DNA from: an uncultured Clostridia bacterium
GTDB taxonomy: Bacteria; Bacillota; Clostridia; TANB77; CAG-508
Assembly: GCA_934168355.1 (NCBI GenBank)
Contig: CAKPNI010000011.1
Coordinates: forward strand, 1 to 47,877
Length of the DNA stretch: 47,877 bases
Direction: 5' to 3'
Below, in pieces: positions 36,478-45,253 of the stretch. Both the position numbers and the translations under genes were made by a program. The notes below the pieces were generated by a model. It was not told where the DNA came from. It saw only the letters and a program-made list of their open reading frames with translations, and ran no database searches. The stretch's first letter is position 1; each line of letters begins with the position of its first letter.

Positions 36478-37180
36478 AAGTACACACTCCTTTCATAAAT
36501 TCTTCTTTATACTTAGGTCCTATATCACAAAAATCATTATCTTTAAAATAAATCAAATTAGATACAGGGTCAAGTTGTTCAATATTATCGACATTAGCAA
36601 TAAAAGACTTATGACATCTAACAAAATTTTTAGGTAAGTGACTCTGAATTTTAGCAAAAGAGCTATAAATCTCATAATCTCTGGATTTAGTATGAAATAT
36701 AATTTTCATACCATCACGTTTGATATATTGAACATCGTTCCCATTGATAATCGTATTTTTATTATTTAATCTTATGTAACTTTTTTCGGAAGAATTGTTT
36801 TTTATATCATCAAACAATCTCATAACCGTTTCCTCTAATTTTTCTTGAGTTACAGGCTTACAAAGATAATCAAAAGTTTTACATTTATAAGCAAGGAAAA
36901 CAAATTCAGCATGAGCAGTAGTAAAAATGATATAAGCTTTGTTGTGTTGTTTCCTAAGTTGATTAGCAATATCGATTCCAGTTAAATTTGACTTTAAATT
37001 GATATCTAGTACAATTACATCTGTTGGATTTTCTTTTATATACGAGAGTAACTCTTGTTCATTCGTGGTTTTAAAAGCTATCTTGGCTTCTAAGTCGTGT
37101 TTCATAAATACAGATTCGAACATATGTGATAATTTGTTTAGAGCGTTTAAATTGTCATCACATATTACAAAATTTAACAT
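36461..37180 (-). CDS. agrA: AgrA-type response regulator (LytTR)
   Basis: A 239-aa two-component regulator. The receiver domain has CDDN (D8, D9), the phosphate acceptor D59 (VIVLDINL), T88 and K108 (CKPV). A LytTR DNA-binding domain covers about 135-236 (YIRLNNKNTIINGNDVQYIK, NFVRCHKSFIAN). It should bind direct repeats in target promoters. It is the first gene of the agrA-agrC operon. The start has a run of G (GGGGG) about 8 nt upstream. I could not find a clear LytTR repeat before agrB. Spore genes lie beside the locus, and agr controls sporulation or toxin genes in several Clostridia; a link here is inference. Confidence 0.93.
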   Translation of the reverse strand: MLNFVICDDNLNALNKLSHMFESVFMKHDLEAKIAFKTTNEQELLSYIKENPTDVIVLDINLKSNLTGIDIANQLRKQHNKAYIIFTTAHAEFVFLAYKCKTFDYLCKPVTQEKLEETVMRLFDDIKNNSSEKSYIRLNNKNTIINGNDVQYIKRDGMKIIFHTKSRDYEIYSSFAKIQSHLPKNFVRCHKSFIANVDNIEQLDPVSNLIYFKDNDFCDIGPKYKEEFMKGVCTYGSVK

Positions 37181-37481
37181 TGATATCCCCCTTCTTTCGA
37201 TAAAATTTGGAAAAAATATACATTTCCTGAAACATGAAGTTTCTCGAAAATGCTTATAATTTCTGTATATATAACTAATATTATAGAATAAAAGTAAAAA
37301 AATGTAAATATGATAAGACCAACAATATTCTTGTGATGAACTTAAATTGGTTTATATTTTTGTATCTGAAAAATTTGTTTTATAGTAATAATTTAAAGTT
37401 TACATAAAACAAAATACATAATTGTAATAATTTGTATATAGACACATAAAATTATAAAAAAAGCATAAGGAGAGATTTATT
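37181..37481. promoter_or_regulatory. Divergent promoter region between agrA and pdaA
   Basis: A 301-bp A+T-rich gap with no gene. On minus, TATAATATTAG-like sequence near 37275-37290 could be the -10 of agrA. On plus, AAGGAG lies before the pdaA ATG. I could not settle a promoter for pdaA; a sporulation sigma site would be expected. No clear repeats or operator were seen. Confidence 0.4.
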
Positions 37482-38297
37482 ATGTTACATATAAAAAAAT
37501 CAAAAAATACAACCAAAATAATTACCGGAATATGTTTAACACTTGCAATACTAACTGTAACGGTCATAATAGAACCAAATACAGCAGGGCAAACATCAAG
37601 TGGGGTATTAAGTAATAAAAAAATCGGTTGGGGAATAAAAAGAAATGACAACCATAGTCAACCAGATTTAGGTGCAGAAAACAAGAGATTGATAGATAAA
37701 TATAATGGAATGGCAATGGGAAACGATGAAGATAAAAACATATATTTAACATTTGATTTAGGATATGAGGGAGGATATACTGCAAAAATTTTAGATGATT
37801 TAAAAGCTAGAGATGTAAAAGCAACATTTTTTATAACAGCACATTATTTAAATACAGCACAAGACCTAGTACAAAGAATGATAGACGAGGGGCATATTGT
37901 AGGAAACCATACGGTAAATCACAAAAGTATGCCAGATTTATCAGATGAAGAAATAAAAACAGAATTAATGAACTTAAATCAAGCACTATATGAAAAATTT
38001 GGATATGAAATGAAATATATGAGACCGCCAAAAGGAGAATTTAGTGAAAGAACACTAAGTATTACAGATTCTCTTGGATTTAAAACCGTAATGTGGAGCT
38101 TTGCATATGTAGACTGGAATGATGATAAACAGCCATCAAAAGAAGATGCAATGAAAAAAATAATATCAAATTTACACAATGGAGAAATAATGTTATTACA
38201 TGCGACATCAAAAACAAATTCTGAAATTATGGGAGAAATGGTAGACAAAATAAAAGAAGAAGGATATGAAATAAAAAGTTTAGAAGAATTTAGATAG
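37482..38297 (+). CDS. pdaA: PdaA-like polysaccharide deacetylase (spore cortex)
   Basis: A 271-aa secreted or membrane-anchored enzyme with an N-terminal hydrophobic segment (about 12-30). The NodB-type deacetylase core is TFDLGYEGGYT (D92), HIVGNHTVNH (H143 and H147 as metal ligands), YMRPPKGEFSERTL, MWSFAYVDW and LLHATSKTN. These details match the PdaA branch, which deacetylates muramic residues so that muramic delta-lactam forms in spore cortex. Most NodB enzymes have TFDDG; the L in TFDLG is at a place where PdaA also varies. AAGGAGAG precedes the ATG. yqfC follows 13 nt later, so a sporulation operon is likely. Confidence 0.9.
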   Translation: MLHIKKSKNTTKIITGICLTLAILTVTVIIEPNTAGQTSSGVLSNKKIGWGIKRNDNHSQPDLGAENKRLIDKYNGMAMGNDEDKNIYLTFDLGYEGGYTAKILDDLKARDVKATFFITAHYLNTAQDLVQRMIDEGHIVGNHTVNHKSMPDLSDEEIKTELMNLNQALYEKFGYEMKYMRPPKGEFSERTLSITDSLGFKTVMWSFAYVDWNDDKQPSKEDAMKKIISNLHNGEIMLLHATSKTNSEIMGEMVDKIKEEGYEIKSLEEFR

Positions 38298-38310
38298 GAG
38301 TTTTAAAAAT

Positions 38311-38586
38311 ATGAGAAAAAGAAAGAGATTTAATGATATTTTAGAAATTCCAAAAGAAATATATACAAATATACCTAATTTCATAATAACAGGGTTTGAG
38401 GACATGATAATTGAAAATTATAAAGGAATTTTAGAATATGAAGATTATTATGTAAGAGTAAATACTTATATTGGAATTGTAAACATACATGGTTTTAATT
38501 TAAGACTTGAAAAAATGACAGAAGACAATATTAAAATTATAGGCAAAATAGAATCAATAGAGATAGAACGAACGATTGATAGCTAA
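38311..38586 (+). CDS. yqfC: Sporulation protein YqfC (YabP/YqfC family)
   Basis: A 91-aa protein with the family pattern: DILEIPKEIYTNIPNFIITG, then ENYKGILEYEDYYVRVNT and GFNLRLEKMTEDNIKIIGKI. YqfC is made in the mother cell under sigma-E and is needed, with YqfD, for normal spore formation; its exact action is unknown. It lies 13 nt after pdaA and 15 nt before yqfD. GGAG lies upstream of the ATG. Confidence 0.9.
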   Translation: MRKRKRFNDILEIPKEIYTNIPNFIITGFEDMIIENYKGILEYEDYYVRVNTYIGIVNIHGFNLRLEKMTEDNIKIIGKIESIEIERTIDS

Positions 38587-38601
38587 ACCTTAGGAGGAAA
38601 T

Positions 38602-39582
38602 ATGTTCATAAAATTATTAGTAAGACTGCTTTTGGGGTATGTAAGAATTGAAGTAGAGGGATATTATATCGAAAGATTTATAAATATATGTACTAATAAT
38701 AAAATTTTAATATGGAATTTAAAAAGAGAAAAAGGAGTTAAATTGTACTTAAATATAGGAATAAATGATTTTAAAAAAATTTCGGCAGTAGCTAGAAAAA
38801 CTAATTGTAAAGTTAGAATTTTAAAGAAAAAAGGAATTCCTTTTTTGTTACATAGATATAAAAAGAGAAAAATTTTTGCAATATTTTTAATATTAATATT
38901 GTTAACAATTTTTGTAAGTTCTAAATATGTATGGAATATAGACATTTCGGTAAAAGATGATTTACAACTAGAAAATATTGAGGAAGATATCAAGGTTTTA
39001 GGAATATCAAAAGGAGTAAAAAAAGATGAGATAGATACAGACAAAGTAATAAATGAGCTTAGATTAAAAAGAGATGATATTGCTTGGGTTGGAATAGATA
39101 TCGATGGTACAACTGTAAAAATAAATATTGTAAAAGCAGATAAGGCTCCAAATATAGTTAATGGTTCAGATTATTGTAATATTGTAGCTTCAAAATCCGG
39201 GGTAATCAAAAAAATAATTGCTCAAAATGGTACAGCAGTCGTAAAAGAGGGAGATACCGTACAAAAAGGTGATGTTTTGATTGCAGGATATATGGAAGGA
39301 AAATATACAGATACTAGATATGTTCATAGTATGGGAGAAGTTTATGCAATTGTTTCTTATCAAAAATCGAAAGAAGTGAAGTTTAAGGTAAGTGATGAAA
39401 AAAACTATTCTTTAGATGAGGCAGTTAAAGTTGGTAGTGATGAGATAATGGAAGAAGTTGAGGAAAGCCTTGGTAAGGAGAAAAAAATTGATGATAAAAA
39501 GGTGGATTTTGAGGAGCATGAGGATGGTGTTGTTGTTAGAGTAACTTTTGATGTTGTAGAAAATATTGGGGAGGAGCAGTGA
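38602..39582 (+). CDS. yqfD: Sporulation protein YqfD, shortened
   Basis: A 326-aa membrane protein. An N-terminal domain (1-85) holds LGYVRIEVEGYYIERFIN, a membrane helix covers about 90-110 (FAIFLILILLTIFVSS), and an external domain has VWNIDISV, AWVGIDIDGTTVKI, and ASKSGVIKKI with GDTVQKGDVLI. Bacillus YqfD is about 398 aa. Here SYQKSKEVKF runs directly into KVSDEKNYSLDEAV, so about 60-70 residues of the usual middle appear to be missing without loss of frame. AGGAGG precedes the ATG. Normally phoH follows; instead repeat E and a gene of unknown role come next. Confidence 0.85.
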   Translation: MFIKLLVRLLLGYVRIEVEGYYIERFINICTNNKILIWNLKREKGVKLYLNIGINDFKKISAVARKTNCKVRILKKKGIPFLLHRYKKRKIFAIFLILILLTIFVSSKYVWNIDISVKDDLQLENIEEDIKVLGISKGVKKDEIDTDKVINELRLKRDDIAWVGIDIDGTTVKINIVKADKAPNIVNGSDYCNIVASKSGVIKKIIAQNGTAVVKEGDTVQKGDVLIAGYMEGKYTDTRYVHSMGEVYAIVSYQKSKEVKFKVSDEKNYSLDEAVKVGSDEIMEEVEESLGKEKKIDDKKVDFEEHEDGVVVRVTFDVVENIGEEQ

Positions 39583-39589
39583 TTTTTTG

Positions 39590-39676
39590 CAAAAGGACCG
39601 TTTCTTTTTCCATTGGGACCGTTTCATTTCGCGAAAAGAAACGGTCCTTTCACGAAAAGAAACGGTCCCAATACGA
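39590..39676. repeat. Palindromic repeat copy E (double-arm form)
   Basis: The arrangement is as in copy B: GGACCGTTTCTTTT, CATT, GGGACCGTTTCATTT, then after CGCG two inverted copies AAAAGAAACGGTCC and AAAAGAAACGGTCCC. It lies between yqfD and an unknown gene, where phoH and pgpH are normally found, and could have taken part in a deletion. Confidence 0.85.
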
Positions 39677-39806
39677 AAAAACTTTTAAAAATGTCAATAT
39701 CTTATTGATATTTTTTCTTTTTTGTTATAGAATACCATTAGCAACATTCAAATGGAAAAATTTGGATAAAGAACAACAGAAAAAACAAAAAGAAAGGAAG
39801 ATGCAC

Positions 39807-41033
39807 ATGGAAGATACAAGCTTAAAAATAACAGGAGCGAACAAATCGTTTCTAAACAAACTAACAAATACAATCTCAAAAATATTAATACCAACAAAAT
39901 TAGGTATTAATGGAATGTTAATTACAGTAAAAAGAAATTCCATGATAAAAGCGTTTGAACATTATAATTTAGAGGAGGAAGACAAAGAAAGCTACGAAAA
40001 AAAATACGATGAAGCTTATGAAGCTTATTTGGAGACACTAGATAAATATGTAATGGATTCAATATATAAAAAAGTCAAAAATAATACAGCAACAGAATTT
40101 GAAAAAAATGCTTTATCAAGATATTATGGTGTAATATCATTAAAAGAAAATGAGTATGTAGAATATAAATTTAGAAAACAAAAATTTTTACTAGAGCTAG
40201 ATAATGAGCATGTAAAAGAATCAGGAAAAGAAAAAGTACAGGAAAAATACAATAAATTTTATATTCAAAAAATGGATTGGCTATATAAAGGAATACTAAA
40301 AAATTATTCAATAAAATTAGCAGATTCAAGCAAAAGTTACGATTCTTCAAAAGAATGGGTATATTTAAAAATATTCAGTACATTGAAAGAATATATAGAA
40401 AATATATTATCATTAAAAATTGAAGAAGATAAGAAACAAGAAACAAGAAAATTAGAGGAAATTGAAAAAGATTACGAAAATTATGCAACATTTGAAGTAG
40501 GAAAACTTGACCAAAGAGATAATATAGAAAAAAATATGTTATTACTTGGAATAAGCAGAAAATTATTTACACATAGTTTACCACTTACAGTTGCAGAACA
40601 ATGCTACATGAAACTTCTAAAAGATGCAAGAAGCCTTGTACAGGATACAAAAATTGCAGTAAGAAGAGAAAAAGCATTTAATATGTTAATGACTTTAATA
40701 GAAGACTATAATATAAAATTGTTATCTACAAAGGTTTATTGGGAAAATATGAACCAAAGAGATAAATTTAAAGCTTTTTGGAACAAATATAAAGAAATAG
40801 GTAAACTAAAAGATGTTGATTTTATAGAATATGTTAAACAAAAAGAAGTATTATTTATAAAAGATGACATGAAGAAAATTGAAAAAGAAAAATGTGATTA
40901 CTCAAAATTGATAAAATACTATAAAAGAAAATTAGTAGATTATGGAGTAATGAGAGAAATACAAGGTTGTACAACAAAAGGACAATATAAGAAAATAAAA
41001 AATGTAAATAATCAAGTGGAGGTAGGAGCATAA
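39807..41033 (+). CDS. Unknown 408-aa helical protein
   Basis: A highly charged, K/E/Y-rich protein, predicted almost wholly helical. There are no catalytic motifs, signal peptide or membrane segment that I can see. An ATG follows AAAGGA by 9 nt (39807); ATG 39801 is too close, and the longer frame from 39579 only reads through repeat E. The stop abuts the GTG start of ybeY, and the ybeY ribosome binding site lies in its last codons, so it is co-translated with ybeY. It stands where phoH and pgpH lie in many Firmicutes. It does not look like either. Function unknown. Confidence 0.65.
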   Translation: MEDTSLKITGANKSFLNKLTNTISKILIPTKLGINGMLITVKRNSMIKAFEHYNLEEEDKESYEKKYDEAYEAYLETLDKYVMDSIYKKVKNNTATEFEKNALSRYYGVISLKENEYVEYKFRKQKFLLELDNEHVKESGKEKVQEKYNKFYIQKMDWLYKGILKNYSIKLADSSKSYDSSKEWVYLKIFSTLKEYIENILSLKIEEDKKQETRKLEEIEKDYENYATFEVGKLDQRDNIEKNMLLLGISRKLFTHSLPLTVAEQCYMKLLKDARSLVQDTKIAVRREKAFNMLMTLIEDYNIKLLSTKVYWENMNQRDKFKAFWNKYKEIGKLKDVDFIEYVKQKEVLFIKDDMKKIEKEKCDYSKLIKYYKRKLVDYGVMREIQGCTTKGQYKKIKNVNNQVEVGA

Positions 41034-41504
41034 GTGTATAAAATAGAATTTCTGGATATAGAAGAAAATGATGAATACGAGAAAACAATTTCAAAAGTAT
41101 TAGAAGAATGTTTTAAGGTTGAGAATTTGCCAAAAGATAAACTTTTAGTGAGTATAACACTTACAAATCCAGAAAATATAAGAAAACTAAATAAAGAATA
41201 CCGAAATATTGATAAATCAACAGATGTATTATCTTTTCCAATGTTTGAAAAAGAGGAAATTGATAGCATGATAAAAAATGCAGTTTGGGATTATAATGAT
41301 ATTTTAGGTGATATGGTTATTTCTATTGAACAAGTAGAAAAACAGGCTAAAGAGTATGGACATAGTTTTGAGAGAGAACTTAGCTATATGGTTGTACACA
41401 GTTTTTATCATTTGATGGGATATGACCATATAAAGGAAGAAGATAAAATTGTTATGAGACCTAAGGAAGAGTTTGTTTTGGAAAAGTTGGGAATAACAAG
41501 GTAG
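41034..41504 (+). CDS. ybeY: Endoribonuclease YbeY (16S rRNA maturation)
   Basis: A 156-aa zinc protein with the conserved VHSFYHLMGYDH (H-x3-H-x5-H), STDVLSFPM, and LGDMVISIEQ. YbeY acts in ribosome maturation and quality control. GTG at 41034 abuts the previous stop; AGGAG is about 8 nt upstream. In Bacillus it lies downstream of phoH and pgpH and before dgkA, cdd and era, which are absent here. Confidence 0.95.
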   Translation: MYKIEFLDIEENDEYEKTISKVLEECFKVENLPKDKLLVSITLTNPENIRKLNKEYRNIDKSTDVLSFPMFEKEEIDSMIKNAVWDYNDILGDMVISIEQVEKQAKEYGHSFERELSYMVVHSFYHLMGYDHIKEEDKIVMRPKEEFVLEKLGITR

Positions 41505-41506
41505 AT

Positions 41507-41547
41507 AAAAAGCATAAAGTTATATTTTTAATAACTTTATGCTTTTT
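41507..41547 (+). terminator. Terminator after ybeY
   Basis: A stem of about 17 bp AAAAAGCATAAAGTTAT/ATAACTTTATGCTTTTT with a loop of about 6-7 nt. The A and T runs at the ends would permit termination on both strands. Confidence 0.85.
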
Positions 41548-41674
41548 AGATATCGAAAAAGAAAAAATTATATTATTGTCAACGAAACTTTACATAAAGA
41601 TATCAATAGTTTTTACAAATAATTTGACTAAATTACATAAATATGTTAAAATAAATGCAATGGAGGTACACAAA

Positions 41675-42982
41675 ATGAAACGAAAAATGTCAAAAAAACT
41701 GTTAGAGTGGAAAAATAGCAGTGATAATATGCCATTAATTATATATGGCGCGAGACAAGTTGGAAAAACATATACAATACTATCATTTGGAAAAGAAAAT
41801 TATAAAAATGTTGCCTATATAAATTTTGAGGATAATAATGATATGGCAAAGATTTTTGAACAAAACTTAGATGTAGAGAGAATTATAAAACAATTAAGTG
41901 TAAAGTTAGGAATAAGCATATTTGAAGAAGATACATTAATATTTTTTGATGAAATACAATCTTGTGAAAGAGCGCTAACATCATTAAAATATTTTGCAGA
42001 AAGTAAATATAAATATCATATTATAGCAGCAGGTTCATTATTAGGGATAGCAGTAAATAGAAAACAATATTCATTTCCAGTTGGAAAAGTAAAAATGCTA
42101 ACTTTATATCCTTTGGATTTTGAGGAATTTTTGTGGGCAATAAATCAAGAAAAATTGTCTGATATGATAAGAGAAGCATTTAATGAGAATAAAGAATTTT
42201 TATTACATTCATTAGCGAGTGAATATTACAGATTATATTTAGCAATTGGAGGAATGCCAAGAGCCATTTTAGAATATATAGATAAAAAAGATATGGATTT
42301 TGTAACATCTACTTTAAAAGATATAAATAATTCATATATTGCGGATATGGCAAAATATGCTACACCAACAGAAACAACAAAAATAATGGCAGTATACAAT
42401 ATAATATCGGCTCAGCTTGCAAAAGAAAACAAAAAATTTCAATATAAATTAATAAAATCAGGAGCAAGAGCTTATGAATATGAAACAGCTATAAATTGGT
42501 TAAATGCATCTGGAATAATAAATCAATGTACAAAAGTAAAAGAGGGAAAATTACCGCTTTCAGCATTTATAGAGCAGGATAGCTTTAAAATATATATGGG
42601 AGATGTAGGCTTATTATGTAATAAGTTTGGAATACCGGCAAATATTGTAATGTACGAAAATGACAATATGAATGACTTTAAAGGAGCATTAGCTGAAAAC
42701 TATGTATGTAACGGATTAGTACAGTGTGGGTTAAAACCATATTATTGGGAATCTAATGGAATAGCAGAAGTAGATTTTGTTGTACAGGATAAAAATGGAA
42801 ACATTATTCCAATTGAAGTAAAATCGGGAAATCATACAAGAGCTAAGAGTTTGAATGTATTTGTAAAAAATTATAAAGTACCATATTCTATAAGAATATC
42901 AACTAAAAACTTTGGATTTGAAAACAATATAAAATGCATTCCTTTATATAGCGTATTTTGTTTGGATAGTTTACAAAAATAA
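41675..42982 (+). CDS. AAA ATPase with DUF4143 domain (copy 2)
   Basis: A 435-aa paralogue of the ATPase at 6594-7928. Walker A is YGARQVGKT, Walker B is LIFFDEIQSCE, and AGSLLGIAV, GGMPRAILEY and a C-terminal AEVDFVVQDKNGNIIPIEVK follow (D...ExK, nuclease-like). The start follows GGAGG by 8 nt; the frame opens further upstream (41576) without a ribosome binding site. It is a single gene between two terminators. The family is frequent and variable in gut anaerobes; some members may be toxin or defence ATPases, but no role is proven. Confidence 0.85.
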   Translation: MKRKMSKKLLEWKNSSDNMPLIIYGARQVGKTYTILSFGKENYKNVAYINFEDNNDMAKIFEQNLDVERIIKQLSVKLGISIFEEDTLIFFDEIQSCERALTSLKYFAESKYKYHIIAAGSLLGIAVNRKQYSFPVGKVKMLTLYPLDFEEFLWAINQEKLSDMIREAFNENKEFLLHSLASEYYRLYLAIGGMPRAILEYIDKKDMDFVTSTLKDINNSYIADMAKYATPTETTKIMAVYNIISAQLAKENKKFQYKLIKSGARAYEYETAINWLNASGIINQCTKVKEGKLPLSAFIEQDSFKIYMGDVGLLCNKFGIPANIVMYENDNMNDFKGALAENYVCNGLVQCGLKPYYWESNGIAEVDFVVQDKNGNIIPIEVKSGNHTRAKSLNVFVKNYKVPYSIRISTKNFGFENNIKCIPLYSVFCLDSLQK

Positions 42983-43016
42983 AAGTATAGGTTTGTATGC
43001 CTATACTTTTATTTTT
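42980..43016. terminator. Bidirectional terminator (ATPase / HExxH protein)
   Basis: An 11-bp stem AAAAGTATAGG/CCTATACTTTT with loop TTTGTATG, then ATTTTT. It serves two convergent genes and overlaps the minus-strand stop. Confidence 0.85.
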
Positions 43017-44079
43017 CATCTAAATGCTTAAACCCCATCCAAGATTTAATTTTATCTAAAAATCTAAAAATAAAATTACTTGGATTATCAATAGCAGTCT
43101 CAATACCGCCATTTTCTAAGACACTAGATTTATGTTCTAATTTATTCATCATTTCAATAAAATAATTTTCATAAAAAACATATCCAGAAACTTTGCCAAC
43201 ATATTTATCAAATTTACTAATACGTTTTCTAAAGCTATCTAGTTCCTCTAAATTACTAATATTTTTATACTCTTTATCAAAAAATTCCTTAACAATCAAA
43301 TTTTGACAAGCAATATACGAATTTTTTATTTTTTCTCTATATTTTAAAACTTTATCTTGAAATTTATTTTCCTTATTACTCTCAAAAATTTTATTATTCA
43401 AAATAATGATGTTTTCTTCAAATTTCAATATATCATCAAAAGTCTTTTGGATTTTATTAAAAGTATTTTTTGATGTATGGCTGATAATCTTATTTTTAAA
43501 ATCATCAGTTGAAAAATAGGTACTCTTAAATAACACATCTTCACCAACAAGAAAGATAAGCTCATTAAGTAAAGCACATTCAACAGGGTAATAAGATGGG
43601 CTAGGTGTATAAATATTTATATCATAATATTTTTCAAAATCTGGTTCGATGCCTATTATTTTGGCAGCGATATATTGAACTGCAGCTTCATTTAAGCCGG
43701 TACCAATAGGTTTTGAATCATGATATGTTGATAATCCCATTTTAATAATTTTATCATTTTCGTCTTTAACTTCTTGTAAAAAATGCAAACACTCATGAAT
43801 TGCAAATTCCTCTAAATCTTCATTTGCAATGTGAGAATTGAAATATATAGAAGAATTTTTATAGCAATAATTTGCTTCTGCCATTCCCTCTGGCATATTT
43901 GCCTTATACATATTTAAACTAAAAAGTTTTGAAAATATATCATCTGCATTTAAGTTAAAATTTGGAAAGGTTTCGACTATTTTTTTAGATATACTTTTTG
44001 TGATTTTTAAAATAACATCAGTATCTATTTTTTCGGTAACAACAATTCCGTCTTTTACTAAATCTTTTTCTATATTCAT
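43009..44079 (-). CDS. Putative zinc metalloprotease (HExxH), unknown family
   Basis: A 356-aa protein without a clear signal peptide. AIHECLHFLQ gives an HExxH site (H95, E96, H99), and GLNEAAVQYIAAK follows 32 residues later, with E131 as a possible third zinc ligand (gluzincin pattern). The rest is helical and K/N/E-rich, with a hydrophobic-aromatic C-terminus. Many Clostridia have similar unannotated proteins, but I cannot name a family or substrate. The start has AAAGGA; asd lies just upstream on the same strand (24 nt), so they may share a transcript. Confidence 0.6.
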   Translation of the reverse strand: MNIEKDLVKDGIVVTEKIDTDVILKITKSISKKIVETFPNFNLNADDIFSKLFSLNMYKANMPEGMAEANYCYKNSSIYFNSHIANEDLEEFAIHECLHFLQEVKDENDKIIKMGLSTYHDSKPIGTGLNEAAVQYIAAKIIGIEPDFEKYYDINIYTPSPSYYPVECALLNELIFLVGEDVLFKSTYFSTDDFKNKIISHTSKNTFNKIQKTFDDILKFEENIIILNNKIFESNKENKFQDKVLKYREKIKNSYIACQNLIVKEFFDKEYKNISNLEELDSFRKRISKFDKYVGKVSGYVFYENYFIEMMNKLEHKSSVLENGGIETAIDNPSNFIFRFLDKIKSWMGFKHLDEK

Positions 44080-44103
44080 AAGAAAATCCTTTCATTTGTA
44101 TTC

Positions 44104-45102
44104 TTATTTGTTATTTTCTATAATTTTTTCCATTATTTGAATAGCATTTGCTGCTGCACCTTTACGGATATTATCAGCTACACACCATAAATTTAAAGTA
44201 TTTGGCTGACTGAAATCACGTCTGATTCTTCCAACATAAACATCATCTGTTCCATTTGCGATAGTAGCTAATGGATAGATATTATTTTGTGGGTCATCAT
44301 AAAGGACAACACCGGGTGCATTTTTTAGGATATTTTTAACTTCTGTTAAATCAAAGTCATTTTCGAATTCAATATTAATTGACTCTCCATGGCAATTTTC
44401 AACTGGGACTCTAATAGTTGTAGCAGTTATTTTTATATCTTGTTTGCCCAAAATTTTTCTTGTTTCATTAATCATTTTATGTTCTTCTTTGGTGTAACCA
44501 TCTTCCATAAATACATCAATATGTGGCAAACAATTATTGTATATTGGATGTGGGAATTTTTTTAGATTTTCAGCTGATGCTTTGTTAAGCAAATCTTCTA
44601 ATCCATTTTTTCCTGCACCTGAAACTGCTTGATATGTCGAATATACAATTCTTTTTATTTTGTATTTATCATCAAGAGGCTTTAAGCAAACTACCGCTTG
44701 AATTGTAGAGCAATTAGGATTTGCAATAATTCCGTGGTTTTGTTTTATGTCTTCTGGATTTACTTCTGGTACAACCAATGGTACATCTTTCTCCATTCTA
44801 AAAGTACTACTATTGTCAATTACAATACATCCTTTGCTTGCAGCTATTGGTGAGAATTTTTTTGAAGTATCTCCACCTGCTGAAAATATTGCAAAGTCAA
44901 AGCCTTCATCAAATGAGTTTTCTGTTAATTCTTGGGCTATGTATTCTTTTCCTAAAAATTTTATTTTTGTACCTGCTGATTTTTTTGAACAAAATAGTTT
45001 GTATTCAAAATTTGGCAAGTTTTTTTCTTCTAGTATTTTTAAGGCTGTTCTTCCAACTAAGCCTGTTGCGCCTACTATGGCTAGTTTGTAGGTTTTATTC
45101 AT
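44104..45102 (-). CDS. asd: Aspartate-semialdehyde dehydrogenase
   Basis: A 332-aa enzyme of the lysine/threonine/methionine/DAP pathway that reduces aspartyl phosphate to the semialdehyde with NADPH. It shows GATGLVGRTAL (NADP loop, 11-21), SAGGDTS, the catalytic cysteine C131 in NPNCSTIQ, SGAGKNG, and RVPVENCHGESI with the active histidine. Length is typical. AAAGGAG precedes the ATG. The usual neighbours (dapA, dapB, lysC) are absent. No lysine riboswitch is visible upstream; the gap holds only A+T-rich DNA and a terminator. Confidence 0.97.
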   Translation of the reverse strand: MNKTYKLAIVGATGLVGRTALKILEEKNLPNFEYKLFCSKKSAGTKIKFLGKEYIAQELTENSFDEGFDFAIFSAGGDTSKKFSPIAASKGCIVIDNSSTFRMEKDVPLVVPEVNPEDIKQNHGIIANPNCSTIQAVVCLKPLDDKYKIKRIVYSTYQAVSGAGKNGLEDLLNKASAENLKKFPHPIYNNCLPHIDVFMEDGYTKEEHKMINETRKILGKQDIKITATTIRVPVENCHGESINIEFENDFDLTEVKNILKNAPGVVLYDDPQNNIYPLATIANGTDDVYVGRIRRDFSQPNTLNLWCVADNIRKGAAANAIQIMEKIIENNK

Positions 45103-45194
45103 GATTTTTTCTCCTTTCGGTTAGAAAAATTTTCTTTAGATATTATATGTTAAGAGGTGGGAGTTTGTCAATGAATAAGAGATAAGATATTAAT

Positions 45195-45246
45195 AAAAAA
45201 AGATATCAAAAAGTGTAAAAGAAACTAACTTTTTGATATCTTTTTT
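45195..45246. terminator. Bidirectional terminator before asd promoter region
   Basis: Stem AAAAAAGATATCAAAAAGT/ACTTTTTGATATCTTTTTT with a loop of about 13 nt. It ends the 63-aa gene (minus) and isolates asd. Confidence 0.8.
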
Positions 45247-45253
45247 GGGTTAC

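Noticed and set aside
39579..39806. N-terminal extension of the 408-aa protein
   Set aside because: The frame passes through repeat E and has no RBS; AAAGGA supports 39807.
45103..45253. Lysine riboswitch before asd
   Set aside because: The gap is too short and holds only A+T-rich DNA and a terminator.
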